The notes under the pieces are model-generated. The model saw nothing but the letters and a program-made list of their open reading frames with translations, had not been told where the DNA came from and did no database searches. 64,000 nt of DNA from Halomonas campaniensis (lineage in GTDB: Bacteria; Pseudomonadota; Gammaproteobacteria; Pseudomonadales; Halomonadaceae): NCBI RefSeq assembly GCF_002211105.1, contig NZ_JPUA01000026.1, positions 208,052 through 272,051 of the forward strand, in the 5' to 3' direction. Position numbers and translations under genes: made by a program. Below are positions 1 to 10,137 of the stretch, piece by piece (the stretch's first letter is position 1; each line of letters starts with the position of its first letter).

Positions 1-765
1 CAAAAGCTGAATGTTTATCGCATGCGCCTGTTGGGGGCGCGGGTCATTCCGGTGGAGTCCGGAACCCGCACGCTCAAGGATGCCATGAACGAAGCGCTGC
101 GTGACTGGGTTACCAACGTTGATAACACCTTCTATATCATTGGTACCGTAGCGGGACCTCACCCTTATCCGCTGCTAGTACGCGATTTCAACGCTGTGGT
201 GGGGCGCGAAGCGCGCCGCCAGTCGCTGGAGCAGATCGGTCGCCTGCCCGATGCGCTGATTGCCTGCGTAGGCGGTGGCTCTAACGCCCTTGGCCTTTTC
301 TACCCGTTTGTGGAAGACGACGGCGTTGCTATGTATGGCGTTGAAGCCGGTGGCGATGGCGTTGAAACCGGCCGTCACGCGGCGCCGTTGGCATCCAATG
401 CGCCGCGTGGCGTGCTCCACGGTAACCGCACCTACTTGATGTCAGACGAAGCTGGGCAGGTATCGGATACGCACTCCATTTCAGCTGGCCTGGATTATCC
501 TGGCGTAGGCCCAGAGCACGCGCTCTGGAAAGACGTGGGGCGGGTCTCCTATGTGGCCGCTAATGATAAAGAAGTGCTTGAAGCGTTTCGCGAGCTGACC
601 CATATGGAAGGTATTATGCCCGCCCTTGAGTCGGCCCATGCGCTGGCCCATGCCAAGGTATTGGCGCCTACCATGCGTCCTGACCAGCATATCGTGGTTA
701 ACCTCTCCGGGCGTGGCGACAAAGACATCATGACCGTTGCTAAGATTGATGGCATCGAATTTTAA
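1..765 (+). CDS. trpB: Tryptophan synthase beta chain, C-terminal part
   Basis: This is the C-terminal 254 residues of the PLP enzyme that condenses indole with serine in the last step of tryptophan synthesis. The reading frame is open from base 1, and the first codons (QKLNVYRM) continue the TrpB fold, so the start lies upstream of the window. The glycine-rich phosphate-binding loop [10 protein letters not shown] is intact, as are the conserved GAGPEHA-like region (GVGPEHALW) and the C-terminal LSGRGDKD. trpA follows after 23 bases, the usual trpBA order, and the two subunits form the alpha2beta2 channelled complex in the cytoplasm. Confidence 0.97.
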   Translation, partial: QKLNVYRMRLLGARVIPVESGTRTLKDAMNEALRDWVTNVDNTFYIIGTVAGPHPYPLLVRDFNAVVGREARRQSLEQIGRLPDALIACVGGGSNALGLFYPFVEDDGVAMYGVEAGGDGVETGRHAAPLASNAPRGVLHGNRTYLMSDEAGQVSDTHSISAGLDYPGVGPEHALWKDVGRVSYVAANDKEVLEAFRELTHMEGIMPALESAHALAHAKVLAPTMRPDQHIVVNLSGRGDKDIMTVAKIDGIEF

Positions 766-788
766 GGTCAGCTTTTTTAAGGGCGAGC

Positions 789-1592
789 ATGAACCGTATT
801 GATCAGCGTTTTAGTGAACTTAAGCAGCAGGGACGCAAGGCCCTGATCCCTTACATCACCGCAGGTGATCCAGCACCTCAGTACACCGTGGGGTTTATGC
901 ATGCCCTGGTGGAAGCAGGCGCCGATGTGATTGAGCTAGGCGTGCCTTTTTCCGACCCCATGGCGGATGGCCCGGTCATACAAAAAGCCTGTGAGCGTGC
1001 GTTAAAGCAGGGTACACGGCTGATTGACCTTATGCAGATGGTCAAAGAGTTCCGCCAAACCGATACCACGACACCGGTTGTGTTAATGGGCTACTTAAAT
1101 CCCATTGAGCGTATCGGCTACGAAAACTTTGCCGATCAAGCCGCCAGCGTGGGCGTTGACGGTGTGTTGATTGTGGATATGCCGCCTGAAGAGGCCGAAG
1201 AGATCGGGCCACTGCTGAAATCGCGCAATTTAGCCGCGATTTTTCTCGTTGCGCCTACCACTTCACATCAGCGTGCCGCTACAATATGCGCCCATGGCGA
1301 GGGCTACCTCTACTACGTTTCGCTGAAAGGCGTGACCGGTGCCGCCACCCTGAACGCAGACGATGTGGCCGAGCATTTGGCGCCGCTGCGGGGGATGACC
1401 GATTTACCGCTATGTGTTGGTTTCGGTATCCGCGACGGTGTGACGGCCGCTGAAGTAGCTAAAGTCGCCGATGGTGTGATTGTAGGTAGCGCTTTGGTTA
1501 ACCGCATTGCTGAAAGTGTCGATGCGCCGGAGACCATTGCGGGCCAGTTGAAAAGTGTATTAGCAGAGATGCGTACGGCGATGGATGCCTAA
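789..1592 (+). CDS. trpA: Tryptophan synthase alpha chain
   Basis: A 267-residue TIM-barrel enzyme that cleaves indole-3-glycerol phosphate to indole and glyceraldehyde 3-phosphate and hands indole to TrpB. The catalytic pair falls at Glu49 ([11 protein letters not shown]) and Asp60 (MADGP), the numbering of the enterobacterial enzyme. The phosphate-binding GFGIRDG and the IVGSALV strand are present. The ATG follows a GGGCGAG ribosome site. It is co-transcribed with trpB. No leader or attenuator for trp is visible because the upstream part of the operon is outside the window. Confidence 0.97.
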   Translation: MNRIDQRFSELKQQGRKALIPYITAGDPAPQYTVGFMHALVEAGADVIELGVPFSDPMADGPVIQKACERALKQGTRLIDLMQMVKEFRQTDTTTPVVLMGYLNPIERIGYENFADQAASVGVDGVLIVDMPPEEAEEIGPLLKSRNLAAIFLVAPTTSHQRAATICAHGEGYLYYVSLKGVTGAATLNADDVAEHLAPLRGMTDLPLCVGFGIRDGVTAAEVAKVADGVIVGSALVNRIAESVDAPETIAGQLKSVLAEMRTAMDA

Positions 1593-1686
1593 GGCAAAAT
1601 GCTTTATCGCCTATACTGAATAGATTCACGACACTCATCGAGCCTGGTTTTGCCGGGCGTTGACGTATAACGGAAGCCTTTTTGAT

Positions 1687-2706
1687 ATGAGCTGGTTAGA
1701 CAAGATCGTACCCTCTATGGGTCGCATCCAGCGTAAAGACCGTCGCGCTAGCGTGCCCGACGGCCTCTGGCGTAAATGTCCCAAGTGCGAAGCGGTTCTC
1801 TATCTTCCTGAGCTAGAGAAACATAACAGCGTATGCCCCAAGTGCGATCATCACCTGCGCTTGACGGCACGCAAACGCTTGGACTGGTTCTTGGATAAAG
1901 CAGGACGCGAAGAGATCGCGGCGGAAATCGAACCCAATGATCGGTTGAAATTTCGCGACTCCAAAAAATACAAAGACCGCCTGACCGCGGCGCAAAAAGA
2001 TACCGGCGAGAAAGATGCGCTGGTCGCAATGCGCGGTGAGTTGGATGGTCTTCCGGTGGTTGCCGTTGCCTTTGAGTTCACCTTTATGGGCGGCTCAATG
2101 GGGGCAGTGGTCGGCGAGAAATTTGTTCGCGCAGCTACCTTGGCGCTGGAAGAGAATATTCCGCTGGTGTGCTTTGCTGCTTCCGGTGGTGCGCGCATGC
2201 AGGAAGCGCTCTTCTCGTTGATGCAGATGGCTAAAACATCCGCTGCGCTTGAAAAGCTCAAGCAAGCGGGTGTGCCGTATATTTCTGTGCTCACGGATCC
2301 CGTCTTTGGCGGTGTTTCAGCCTCACTAGCTATGCTGGGTGACTTGAATATTGCCGAACCTAATGCCTTGATTGGTTTTGCTGGCCCGCGGGTTATCGAG
2401 CAAACGGTGCGTGAAACCTTGCCAGAGGGGTTCCAGCGCAGCGAGTTTCTGCTTGAGCACGGTACCGTCGACATGATCGTTCATCGTCATGAAATGCGTG
2501 CCCGGGTGGGCAGCGTGCTGCGTAAGTTAACGCACCATGAAGCAACGCCGGTGAATTCGACCAATCCTGATGATGCTGACGTTGTTGAGCCTATTGTTGA
2601 GGAGGACGCATTGGCGGAAACCTCTGACGTCACGTTTGAGAAGGTTGAAGCGCCTAAGAAGGACACCACTACCGCTAAGAGTGATGACCATTCACGCAAT
2701 GCCTGA
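1687..2706 (+). CDS. accD: Acetyl-CoA carboxylase carboxyltransferase beta subunit
   Basis: AccD (339 residues) carries the beta half of the carboxyltransferase that moves CO2 from biotin to acetyl-CoA, the committed step of fatty acid synthesis; the AccA partner is not here. The N-terminal zinc ribbon has Cys31, Cys34, Cys50 and Cys53. The crotonase-like core contains [12 protein letters not shown] and SGGARMQE. I chose the ATG opening [10 protein letters not shown], as family members begin this way and CGGAAG precedes it; a TTG at 1660 is in frame. About 40 C-terminal residues form an acidic, Thr/Lys-rich tail longer than in E. coli AccD. Its stop overlaps the start of folC. Confidence 0.96.
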   Translation: MSWLDKIVPSMGRIQRKDRRASVPDGLWRKCPKCEAVLYLPELEKHNSVCPKCDHHLRLTARKRLDWFLDKAGREEIAAEIEPNDRLKFRDSKKYKDRLTAAQKDTGEKDALVAMRGELDGLPVVAVAFEFTFMGGSMGAVVGEKFVRAATLALEENIPLVCFAASGGARMQEALFSLMQMAKTSAALEKLKQAGVPYISVLTDPVFGGVSASLAMLGDLNIAEPNALIGFAGPRVIEQTVRETLPEGFQRSEFLLEHGTVDMIVHRHEMRARVGSVLRKLTHHEATPVNSTNPDDADVVEPIVEEDALAETSDVTFEKVEAPKKDTTTAKSDDHSRNA

Positions 2707-4042
2707 CTCTCTACAGACGCCTTCTTTGCCGCTCTACTCTTTGCAACAGTGGCTCCAGCATTTGGAAACGCTGCATCCTGTAGGGATTGATATGGGCCTG
2801 GAGCGGGTTTCGCAGGTGGCGAAGCGGATGGGGCTGCTTTCAAGCCCCATTGCCCCCCGCGTTATTACGGTAGCAGGCACCAATGGCAAGGGCTCAACCC
2901 TTGCCATGATTGATAGCGTTGCCCGTGCCCATGGTTGGCATGTGGGTACCTACACTTCTCCCCATTTATTGCGCTATAACGAACGCGTTAAAATCGACGG
3001 CCAGGAAGCCGACGATCAACTGCTCGTACAAGGCTTTGAGCAAGTTGAGCGTGCGCGATTGCAGGGCGGTGAAATCAGTCTGACCTATTTTGAAGCCGGT
3101 ACACTGTGCGGGCTGTGGTGCTTGGCCAATGCAAAGCTGGATCTTGCGGTGCTAGAAGTGGGGCTGGGTGGTCGCCTTGATGCGGTCAATATCGTTGATG
3201 CGGATGTGGCGATCGTCACCACTATTGCCCAGGATCACGCTAACTTTTTAGGCACTGATTTAGCCCAGATTGGGCGTGAAAAAGCCGGCATTTTTCGGGC
3301 CAATCGTCCCGCCGTGTTAGGTAGTCAAACGTTGCCCGCTAGCGTTGCTGAGCGTGCCCAGGTGCTTGCCGCGCCTACGTTTAGTCTGGGCCAGCAATTT
3401 ACCCATCAGGCGACGGCTGCTCAGCCTACCCAGTGGCGCTGGCAGGGCCAGGATGCGGATGGCCTAAGCATTGTTCTTGACGAGCTCCCGAACCCTGGGC
3501 TGCCCATCGATAACGCTGCCACCGCCTTACAGTCTCTTGTGCTAGCCGGGCTTGGGTTAGAGAAATCGCGAGTGCAAGCAGCGCTGGGTTCGGTGCAGTT
3601 GGCCGGGCGGCTGCAATGGATTGGGCCTTGGTGTCTGGATGTTGGGCATAATCCCCACGCGGCTGAGTATGTCGTTCGCCATTTGCCTCCACCGCCAGCA
3701 GGAGGACGTCAATGGGGGCTTATCGGCATGTTGAATGATAAGGATATCGACGGTGTCATACAGGCGTTAGCGTCTCGCATTAGTGATTGGGTGTGCGTGT
3801 CGCTGAGCGGAGAGCGAGGTTGCCAGGCAAGCGAGTTGTCGCAACGTATTATCGCTCAGGGAGGGCGGGTGCATTTTAGTGCCGATTCGCCGCAAGCAGG
3901 CGTCGATTGGCTGGCTAAGGTGTTAACGCCCAATGATCGTGTCTTGGCTACCGGGTCGTTCTTTACAGTAGCGGCACTGCTGGCTCGGCCACTGCCAACA
4001 GGCGCTGCGTCGCTTGATGGAGACGGAAATGAAATACGGTAA
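2684..4042 (+). CDS. folC: Folylpolyglutamate synthase / dihydrofolate synthase
   Basis: FolC adds glutamate to dihydropteroate and then to folates in the cytoplasm, using ATP. The Mur-ligase-type P-loop GTNGKGST lies at about residues 65-72, followed by [19 protein letters not shown] and a C-terminal GHNPHAA, all in family order. The start is uncertain: ATG 2684 (overlapping accD by 23 bases, with AAGAG just upstream) or ATG 2699. Length, about 450 residues, is normal. It sits in the accD-folC-dedD-cvpA-purF order seen in pseudomonads and overlaps the following gene by 14 bases, implying translational coupling. Confidence 0.95.
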   Translation: MTIHAMPDSLQTPSLPLYSLQQWLQHLETLHPVGIDMGLERVSQVAKRMGLLSSPIAPRVITVAGTNGKGSTLAMIDSVARAHGWHVGTYTSPHLLRYNERVKIDGQEADDQLLVQGFEQVERARLQGGEISLTYFEAGTLCGLWCLANAKLDLAVLEVGLGGRLDAVNIVDADVAIVTTIAQDHANFLGTDLAQIGREKAGIFRANRPAVLGSQTLPASVAERAQVLAAPTFSLGQQFTHQATAAQPTQWRWQGQDADGLSIVLDELPNPGLPIDNAATALQSLVLAGLGLEKSRVQAALGSVQLAGRLQWIGPWCLDVGHNPHAAEYVVRHLPPPPAGGRQWGLIGMLNDKDIDGVIQALASRISDWVCVSLSGERGCQASELSQRIIAQGGRVHFSADSPQAGVDWLAKVLTPNDRVLATGSFFTVAALLARPLPTGAASLDGDGNEIR

Positions 4043-4739
4043 AACGGAACGCATTAGCGGTATTGTGATTCTGCTCGCGCTACTGGCGATCTTTGTGCCG
4101 TGGCTAATGAGTGACCCCGCGCCTAGAGAAGAGCGTCCCCAACCGAGCTTTGTGATCGAGCAGCCGGTTGAAGTGGAGCGCCGAGATGTTCCTGCACCGG
4201 AAAGACCTTCAACCATTGGTGAACCATCGCTATCGTCGACGCCCCGCGAAGTGGGGGAGGATGGCGATATGCCTATTGACGCCGACCCGCGGCTGCCGGA
4301 AACCGATCAAATTACGGCTTCTAATCGAGCGGAATCCAGCGAGCCCGATGAGGCACCGGCAACGCCCAATAGCGATCCTATTGCTGACCTGATTGCCACC
4401 AATAGCGACAGCGCCCAAACCAGTGCTGAAAGTGCGTCACAAAGCAGCTCTTCCCAAAGCTCATCACAAGGCGCCTCTTCTAGCGCATCTAGCCCTTCCG
4501 TCAGTGCTCAGGGAGAGTGGGCGGTGCAAGTCGGCAGCTTTGGTGAGGCCTCTAATGCGCAGCGCCTAAGCGAACAGCTGTCTGGTGAAGGTTTTACGGT
4601 TTATCAGCGCGAGCGCGATAATAATATGACCACCGTCTTTGTGGGCCCGTATGCCACTTCCGAGGATGGGGAGTCCGCCATGGCCTCAATTAAAGAGCGA
4701 GCCAATGTGCAGGGCCTTCTTGTTCGGGTAAGAGACTAA
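4029..4739 (+). CDS. dedD: DedD-like SPOR-domain membrane protein
   Basis: A 236-residue bitopic protein: short cytoplasmic start, one membrane helix at about residues 9-27, then a long acidic and Ser/Gln-rich periplasmic linker, and a C-terminal SPOR domain (WAVQVGSFG ... TTVFVGPYAT). SPOR domains bind denuded septal glycan, and DedD acts in cell division in E. coli. The start ATG 4029 has GGAG eight bases upstream; TTG/ATG at 4014/4017 are in frame but lack a site. The serine run near residues 125-155 is low-complexity. The name rests on gene order (folC-dedD-cvpA) plus the domain; the sequence itself only fixes the SPOR family. Confidence 0.85.
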   Translation: MKYGKTERISGIVILLALLAIFVPWLMSDPAPREERPQPSFVIEQPVEVERRDVPAPERPSTIGEPSLSSTPREVGEDGDMPIDADPRLPETDQITASNRAESSEPDEAPATPNSDPIADLIATNSDSAQTSAESASQSSSSQSSSQGASSSASSPSVSAQGEWAVQVGSFGEASNAQRLSEQLSGEGFTVYQRERDNNMTTVFVGPYATSEDGESAMASIKERANVQGLLVRVRD

Positions 4740-4742
4740 ACC

Positions 4743-5318
4743 ATGGCGTTAACATGGATTGATGCGGTTTTCTTGGCCGTGCTGGCGCTATCAATGTTAG
4801 CCGGATTCGTCCGAGGATTTGTTCGCGAAGCCTTGGGTTTGGCCGCCTGGGTCGTTGCCTTAATGGTTGCCCGAGTACTTGCCGAACCGGTGGCTGAGCT
4901 GATGAGCGGGTTTATCGATAGCTTTGATGCTCGCCTAGTCCTCGCTTTTATACTGGTCATCTTTGCCGTGATTTTGCTTTGCGGCATCGTGATCCGCTTG
5001 GTGCATGCGGCGATTGAGTGGGTGGGCATGGGGCTATTGAACCGCGTGGCCGGGGCCGCTTTTGGCGTTGCCCGCGGGGCGGTTATTTTGTTAATCGCCA
5101 CTGTGCTGATTACCCTCACGCCGCTGGCAGACTTACAGGCGTGGCAACAGGCCGAGCTGCGTCCCACCTTTATTCAACTGCGCGATTGGGCGGTGAGTCA
5201 GTTAGATCAGTGGGATCGCGAGCTGCCTGAAACGCCATCGTCGCTGCGCGATATTTCTCTGCCAGAACTGCGCATGCCCGGTTCGGCGGAGCGAGAAGTT
5301 ATCCCGACAGGTGATTGA
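4743..5318 (+). CDS. cvpA: CvpA-family membrane protein
   Basis: A 191-residue inner-membrane protein with about four hydrophobic helices in the first 125 residues and a hydrophilic C-terminal tail. The family is named for colicin V production and has roles in envelope integrity, but its biochemical function is not known. Residues such as AGFVRGFVREALGLAAW match the conserved N-terminal CvpA pattern. It lies three bases after the SPOR gene and 80 bases before purF, the typical position in gammaproteobacteria. Confidence 0.9.
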   Translation: MALTWIDAVFLAVLALSMLAGFVRGFVREALGLAAWVVALMVARVLAEPVAELMSGFIDSFDARLVLAFILVIFAVILLCGIVIRLVHAAIEWVGMGLLNRVAGAAFGVARGAVILLIATVLITLTPLADLQAWQQAELRPTFIQLRDWAVSQLDQWDRELPETPSSLRDISLPELRMPGSAEREVIPTGD

Positions 5319-5398
5319 CCTGTTAGTGAAGTTGATTCTATGAACGTTCGGGCTTGATTAGATATTGGCAAGCCATGGCATTAAGCGAGGTAACGTGA

Positions 5399-6919
5399 AT
5401 GTGCGGTATAGTGGGCCTTCTGGGCAAGCAGGCGGTAAATCAGGGAATCTACGATGCCCTGACCGTACTTCAGCATCGTGGCCAGGACGCTGCCGGCATG
5501 ATGACATGGAGCGAGGGACGCTTCCTACTGCGCAAGAGTAACGGCTTGGTACGTGATGTATTTCACACCCGCCATATGGCCCGCCTAAAAGGTAATCTAG
5601 GCATTGGTCACGTGCGTTACCCGACGGCAGGCTCTTCCAGTGAAGCCGAGTCACAGCCGTTCTATGTTAACTCTCCTTACGGTATTGCGCTGGCGCATAA
5701 CGGCAACCTGACCAACTCAGAGCAGTTGAAGCAGGAGCTGTTCTCTACCGATCTGCGTCATATCAATACAAGCTCCGATTCGGAAGTGCTGCTCAACGTC
5801 TTTGCTCACGAGCTGGGCAAGCAAGGTTTGCACCTGGAAGCGGAAGATATCTTTGACGCCGTGCGCCGCGTTCACCGCCGCTGCAAGGGTGGTTATGCCG
5901 CTGTCGCGATTATTAATGGCTTCGGTATGGTGGCCTTCCGCGACCCCTTCGGTATTCGCCCCGTGGTGTTTGGTACCCGCGAAGAGGAGAACGGGCAGGC
6001 GGTGATGATCGCCTCCGAGTCCGTTGCCTTGGACGTGGGAGGTTTTGAGCTTGAGCGCGACCTTTCACCTGGCGAAGCCATCTTTGTCGATATTGAAGGC
6101 AATATTCATACTCAGGTATGTGCTGATCGCCCTGAGCTGCGTTCGTGCATTTTTGAGCACGTTTACCTGGCTCGCCCTGATTCCTTGCTTGACGGTGCTT
6201 ACGTTTACGGCACCCGGATGCAGATGGGCCGCAAACTAGGCGACCGCATTCTTAACGAGTGGCCGGATCACGACATCGACGTGGTCATCCCGATCCCTGA
6301 TACGTCACGCACCTCCGCCCTTGAAATGGCGCAGCACTTGGGTGTGACCTACCGCGAAGGGTTCATGAAGAACCGCTATATTGGGCGTACCTTTATTATG
6401 CCGGGGCAAACCCAGCGTAAAAAGTCGGTACGCCAAAAGCTCAATGCCATTGATGTTGAGTTTAAGGGCAAGAACGTCCTGCTAGTGGACGACTCCATTG
6501 TACGCGGCACCACCTGTAAGCAGATTATTCAAATGGCCCGTGATGCCGGTGCACGCAAGGTCTATTTTGCCTCGGCGGCGCCCCCGGTTCGCTTCCCGAA
6601 TGTGTATGGCATTGATATGCCGGCGGCGTCTGAACTGATAGCTCATGGCCGTAGCGAAGAGGAAGTGGGGGATTTGATTGGAGCAGACCGCATCTTCTAT
6701 CAAAATCTGGACGATCTAAAAGCGGCTTGCCGCGAAGTCAATCCCGAGATGGAAGAGTTTGATTGCTCGGTGTTTGACGGCAACTACGTGACCGGCGATA
6801 TCGACGACGCCTACCTGGCCGCCTTGGAAGCTAGCCGCAATGACTCTGCCAAGGATCAAAGCGCCGGTGACCACGCCCTGGTTGATATGCACAATCAGGA
6901 CGACGACCTGGACGATTAG
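5399..6919 (+). CDS. purF: Amidophosphoribosyltransferase
   Basis: The first committed enzyme of purine synthesis: glutamine-dependent conversion of PRPP to phosphoribosylamine. The 506-residue chain opens MCGIVG, so Met removal exposes the catalytic Cys of the Ntn glutaminase domain. The phosphoribosyltransferase domain carries the PRPP loop [13 protein letters not shown] at about residues 360-372. The C-terminal 40 residues are rich in Asp and unlike the core, probably a disordered acidic tail. GAGG lies ten bases before the ATG. It precedes metZ by 12 bases and is likely co-transcribed with it. Confidence 0.97.
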   Translation: MCGIVGLLGKQAVNQGIYDALTVLQHRGQDAAGMMTWSEGRFLLRKSNGLVRDVFHTRHMARLKGNLGIGHVRYPTAGSSSEAESQPFYVNSPYGIALAHNGNLTNSEQLKQELFSTDLRHINTSSDSEVLLNVFAHELGKQGLHLEAEDIFDAVRRVHRRCKGGYAAVAIINGFGMVAFRDPFGIRPVVFGTREEENGQAVMIASESVALDVGGFELERDLSPGEAIFVDIEGNIHTQVCADRPELRSCIFEHVYLARPDSLLDGAYVYGTRMQMGRKLGDRILNEWPDHDIDVVIPIPDTSRTSALEMAQHLGVTYREGFMKNRYIGRTFIMPGQTQRKKSVRQKLNAIDVEFKGKNVLLVDDSIVRGTTCKQIIQMARDAGARKVYFASAAPPVRFPNVYGIDMPAASELIAHGRSEEEVGDLIGADRIFYQNLDDLKAACREVNPEMEEFDCSVFDGNYVTGDIDDAYLAALEASRNDSAKDQSAGDHALVDMHNQDDDLDD

Positions 6920-6931
6920 GAGAGCAGCCAT

Positions 6932-8143
6932 ATGCATGATGACAATCACCAGGAAGACAATCACCAGGATGAGTGGTCACTTGAGACGCTGGCGATCCGT
7001 GCGGGCCATCAGCGCACCTTCGAGCAGGAGCATTCGGAGCCTATATTTCCGACTTCAAGCTTTGTTTACGCAAGCGCTGCAGAAGCGGCGCGTAAATTTG
7101 GTGGGCAGGAGCCGGGCAACGTTTACTCCCGCTTTACCAATCCGACTGTACATACCTTTGAGCGACGCTTAGCGGCCCTTGAGGGCGGCGAGCGCTGTGT
7201 CGCCACCAGTTCGGGTATGTCCGCGATTCTTTCCACCGCGCTGGCGCTACTTTCAGCGGGGGACGAGATAGTGGCTTCCCGGTCGCTGTTTGGGTCTACG
7301 GTTAGCCTGTTCGATAAGTACTTAGGCAAGCTGGGTATTACCACGCGCTATGTGGAGCTTTCCAGCGTTTCAGCCTGGGAGGCGGCGATCGGCCCTAAAA
7401 CGCGGCTACTGTTTGCCGAAACGCCCTCAAATCCACTATCAGAAATTGCTGATATTCCGGCCCTGGCAGCGCTGGCAAAGCGTCACAACGCGCTACTGGC
7501 GATAGATAACTGCTTTCTTACCCCGGCACTTCAGCAGCCCCTGGCGTTGGGCGCTGATTTGGTCATTCACTCGGCAACCAAGTATCTGGATGGCCAAGGC
7601 CGCGCAGTGGGGGGGGCCGTGGTAAGCAGCCATGCGCTGCTTGAAGAGGTGTTCGGCGTGGTGCGCACCTGCGGGCCTTGCCTGAGTCCTTTCAACGCGT
7701 GGATTTTTACCAAGGGCCTGGAAACCCTCTCGCTGCGTATGAATGCTCACTGTGAGAACGCCTTGACCCTAGCGCGCTGGTTGGATGCTCACCCGGCGGT
7801 GACGCAAGTGTTTTATAGTGGCCTGGAAGATCACCCCCAGCACGCCCTGGCCAAACGGCAGCAAAAGGGATTTGGCGCCGTATTGGGCTTTGAAGTGAAG
7901 GGGGGGCAGGCGGGGGCATGGCAGGTGATTGACGCAACCCGTATGCTCTCTATCACGGGTAACCTGGGTGATGTTAAAACCACCATTACCCATCCAGCGA
8001 CGACAACCCATGGCCGTTTATCCGATTCGCAGAAGGAGGCGGCAGGTATTACGCCAGGCCTTATTCGCGTGGCGGTAGGCCTGGAGAGCCAGCGGGATAT
8101 CCAGCGCGACCTTGCCCACGGATTGGACGTTCTGGCTGACTAA
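6932..8143 (+). CDS. metZ: O-succinylhomoserine sulfhydrylase
   Basis: A 403-residue PLP enzyme of the Cys/Met metabolism family that makes homocysteine directly from O-succinylhomoserine and sulfide. Lys217 in SATKYLDGQGR is the Schiff-base lysine; ETPSNP and NVYSRFTNPT are family motifs. The first 14 residues are a polar His/Asp/Asn/Gln stretch with an internal EDNHQ-like repeat that family members normally lack. GGAG lies nine bases before the ATG. The choice of succinyl over acetyl substrate is inferred from the purF-metZ neighbourhood known in pseudomonads. A strong terminator follows. Confidence 0.92.
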   Translation: MHDDNHQEDNHQDEWSLETLAIRAGHQRTFEQEHSEPIFPTSSFVYASAAEAARKFGGQEPGNVYSRFTNPTVHTFERRLAALEGGERCVATSSGMSAILSTALALLSAGDEIVASRSLFGSTVSLFDKYLGKLGITTRYVELSSVSAWEAAIGPKTRLLFAETPSNPLSEIADIPALAALAKRHNALLAIDNCFLTPALQQPLALGADLVIHSATKYLDGQGRAVGGAVVSSHALLEEVFGVVRTCGPCLSPFNAWIFTKGLETLSLRMNAHCENALTLARWLDAHPAVTQVFYSGLEDHPQHALAKRQQKGFGAVLGFEVKGGQAGAWQVIDATRMLSITGNLGDVKTTITHPATTTHGRLSDSQKEAAGITPGLIRVAVGLESQRDIQRDLAHGLDVLAD

Positions 8144-8172
8144 CGGTGATTAGGCAAGTCGACACGGTAACG

Positions 8173-8204
8173 AAAAACCCACCTTTGAAGGTGGGTTTTT
8201 TCGC
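8173..8204 (+). terminator. Intrinsic terminator after metZ
   Basis: An 11-bp perfect stem (8173-8183 with 8190-8200) around a 6-base loop, running directly into T residues. It closes the trpB...metZ run of + strand genes. Its A-rich left arm also lets it act, less strongly, for the - strand gene ending at 8257. Confidence 0.9.
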
Positions 8205-8256
8205 GCCTTTGAAACCTAATGGGTCATATGCTGTGTCAGCAAAGAACCATTACTTT

Positions 8257-8535
8257 TTAAGAAGCGTTGCGGTGAGGCAGATCTGACAGCGCAATCTGGT
8301 CTTCACTGCTGGAAGAGTGATTGATGTGAGAGCTCGGGGCAACAACGGTGTTGCTCTTTGCATCTCCGTTGACCAAGGGCAAATCAGCTGGTGTCAGGTA
8401 CGCGTTTTCAGTGCTTGGATTCGCTGAAGAGCTAGGGTGAACAATCTGGTTAAGCTCGCCAGATCCCTGTTCGGCTAGAACAGCAGTAGAAGTCAAAGCC
8501 ATGACAATCGCGGTGATAAGGGTGATTTTTTTCAT
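8257..8535 (-). CDS. Small secreted protein with two ~30-residue repeats
   Basis: I do not recognise a family. The 92-residue product starts with a clear Sec signal peptide (Lys-Lys, hydrophobic core, cleavage near VLA-EQ at residue 21). The mature part is Ser/Asn/Pro-rich, has no Cys, and consists of two diverged repeats: residues 28-56 and 61-90, both running Asn-x-x-Val, a Pro-Ser-Ser cluster, an Asn/Ser stretch and a closing Asp-Leu-Pro. AGAGAG precedes the ATG at good spacing, and a TATAAT lies about 95 bases upstream. It stands alone between terminator-flanked genes. It is likely periplasmic or secreted; function unknown. Confidence 0.75.
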   Translation of the reverse strand: MKKITLITAIVMALTSTAVLAEQGSGELNQIVHPSSSANPSTENAYLTPADLPLVNGDAKSNTVVAPSSHINHSSSSEDQIALSDLPHRNAS

Positions 8536-8630
8536 GATTGGCGCTCTCTAATAGAAAATGTGTGTGCAGCTTTTGAGACCGCTGCACAATGTCTCTGAGG
8601 ACATGTGCTAATAATAAGCGTGCTAATAAG

Positions 8631-8683
8631 ATTATAAAATTGATTAAATTTGCTCAATATATTCGATTTTATAGAATATATTG
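8631..8683 (-). promoter_or_regulatory. AT-rich promoter region with 10-bp inverted repeat
   Basis: Within the 353-base gap 8536-8888 there is a - strand TATAAT (8631-8636) about 95 bases before the small secreted gene. Overlapping its weak -35 zone (TATTGA, 8654-8659) is a perfect 10-bp inverted repeat, CAATATATTC (8655-8664) and GAATATATTG (8674-8683), separated by 9 bases. The leader also contains a GCAGC/GCTGC hairpin (about 8565-8584) and GTGCTAATAA twice (around 8605 and 8620). The remainder, 8690-8888, upstream of the cytochrome gene, shows no clear signal. Confidence 0.5.
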
Positions 8684-8888
8684 TCGTTTACCTGTTCTGA
8701 AAGGCACTGTGTAAAAATCGTTAGCTGGGTATTCAATGGTTTTTACGAATGAAATATTCTGCTTTTTTCAGAGGTTATCAGTAGCTTCTAGCGGTAAGGT
8801 TCTCGGCGTGGGCCAATAGCGCAATCCACGCTCAGATTAGGGCGTTGGCGAAGCAGACGTCGCCATAGATAAAACGAGGAATAGCACA

Positions 8889-9452
8889 ATGTGGCGGAAC
8901 AGTCGCAGCGGATGGGGATTGATCAGTATTCTATTTCACTGGCTAAGCGCGCTAACTATTATCGGGCTGTTTGCGTTGGGGTGGTGGATGACCGACCTTG
9001 GCTATTATGACCCTTGGTATAATCAGGGGCCTTGGGTGCACCGCTCTATTGGCATCTTGCTTCTGTTTGCTACGCTAGCGCGTTTGGTATGGCGCTTCGT
9101 CCAGCCGACACCCCGTGCAGAGGGTAGCCGTTTAGAAACCATTGCGGCTCATCTCGGTCATATTGCTCTTTATGTGCTTGTATTAGGGGTCATGGTGAGC
9201 GGCTACTTGATCTCTACCGCCGATGGTCGTGGTATCAGTGTATTTGGTTGGTTTGAAGTGCCCGCTCTGCTATATGACCTGCCTAATCAGGCAAGTCTGG
9301 CAGGTGATATTCATTGGTACAGCGCTTTGGCGCTAATGATTCTTGCCGGTGGTCATGCGCTCGCCGCGCTCAAGCACCACTGGTTAGATAAGCACGCAAC
9401 GCTGGTGCGTATGCTTAATCCAGCCTATAGCACGCGCAATGATTCAAAGTAG
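8889..9452 (+). CDS. Cytochrome b561 family protein
   Basis: A 187-residue inner-membrane dihaem b-type cytochrome with four helices. Candidate haem-ligand histidines are His18 (LFHWLSALT), the one in WVHRSIGILL, and those in IHWYSALALMILAGGHALAALKHH-type helix four. Members pass electrons from quinol to periplasmic acceptors such as superoxide. It is followed by a YceI-family gene after 83 bases, a pairing common in proteobacteria in which YceI is thought to bind a polyprenoid or quinone. AGGAATAGCACA precedes the ATG. Confidence 0.9.
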   Translation: MWRNSRSGWGLISILFHWLSALTIIGLFALGWWMTDLGYYDPWYNQGPWVHRSIGILLLFATLARLVWRFVQPTPRAEGSRLETIAAHLGHIALYVLVLGVMVSGYLISTADGRGISVFGWFEVPALLYDLPNQASLAGDIHWYSALALMILAGGHALAALKHHWLDKHATLVRMLNPAYSTRNDSK

Positions 9453-9535
9453 TAAGGTAGATTCGTTTTGCCGTCGCGAAGGTGATGTCTGCCTTTCACG
9501 GTGTTTATTAAGTAACCCCCAAGGAGTTGTTGATT

Positions 9536-10120
9536 ATGCTAAAGAAGACTGCATTTGCCTCTGCGATTGCCGCCGCAGCGTTGGTTCCATTGAGCCAAGC
9601 ACAGGCAGCTGATTACCAAATTGATACCGAAGGCCAGCACGCCTTTGTTCAGTTTAAAATTTCTCACCTGGGCTTCTCTTACATTCTGGGTAGCTTCGAA
9701 GAGTTCGATGGTCAGTTTGCTTACGATCCAGAAGATTTGGATGCTTCTTCTGCCGAAATCGAAGTGCAGGTTAATAGTCTGACCAGCAATCACGCTGAGC
9801 GCGATCGTCACATCTTAAGCGATGATTTTCTCAATGCTAGCGAGTTTCCGACGGCCACCTTTACATCAACTGGCTTTGAATCAACCGGCGATAATGAAGG
9901 TGTGCTGACAGGTGACCTAACCCTGCATGGCGAAACCCAGGAAATTGAAATGCCGGTGACGCTGATGGGTGAGGGCGATGACCCTTGGGGCAACTACCGC
10001 GCTGGCTTTGAAGGCACCACCACGCTGACCCTGGGTGATTACGGCATCGACATGAGCGATTTCCCTGAATCCATGCATGAGCTTGAGCTATACGTGACGT
10101 TTGAAGGCATTCGTCAGTAA
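9536..10120 (+). CDS. YceI-family periplasmic lipid-binding protein
   Basis: A 194-residue protein with a Sec signal peptide cleaved after QAQA (about residue 25) and a single lipocalin-like YceI barrel. Family hallmarks include the opening YQIDTEGQHAFVQFKISHLG, the region with FDGQFAYDP and the FLNASEFPTATFTST strand. Relatives bind polyisoprenoids or ubiquinone-like molecules. The ATG at 9536 has AAGGAG nine bases upstream; the in-frame TTG at 9527 overlaps that site and is rejected. It probably forms an operon with the preceding cytochrome b561 and ends at a strong terminator. Confidence 0.9.
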   Translation: MLKKTAFASAIAAAALVPLSQAQAADYQIDTEGQHAFVQFKISHLGFSYILGSFEEFDGQFAYDPEDLDASSAEIEVQVNSLTSNHAERDRHILSDDFLNASEFPTATFTSTGFESTGDNEGVLTGDLTLHGETQEIEMPVTLMGEGDDPWGNYRAGFEGTTTLTLGDYGIDMSDFPESMHELELYVTFEGIRQ

Positions 10121-10137
10121 AGCGTCGGTTTAATTAA

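Noticed and set aside
1851..2474. 207-codon - strand frame inside accD
   Set aside because: It is antisense to a certain gene in a GC-biased coding region, lacks a ribosome site and has no family pattern.
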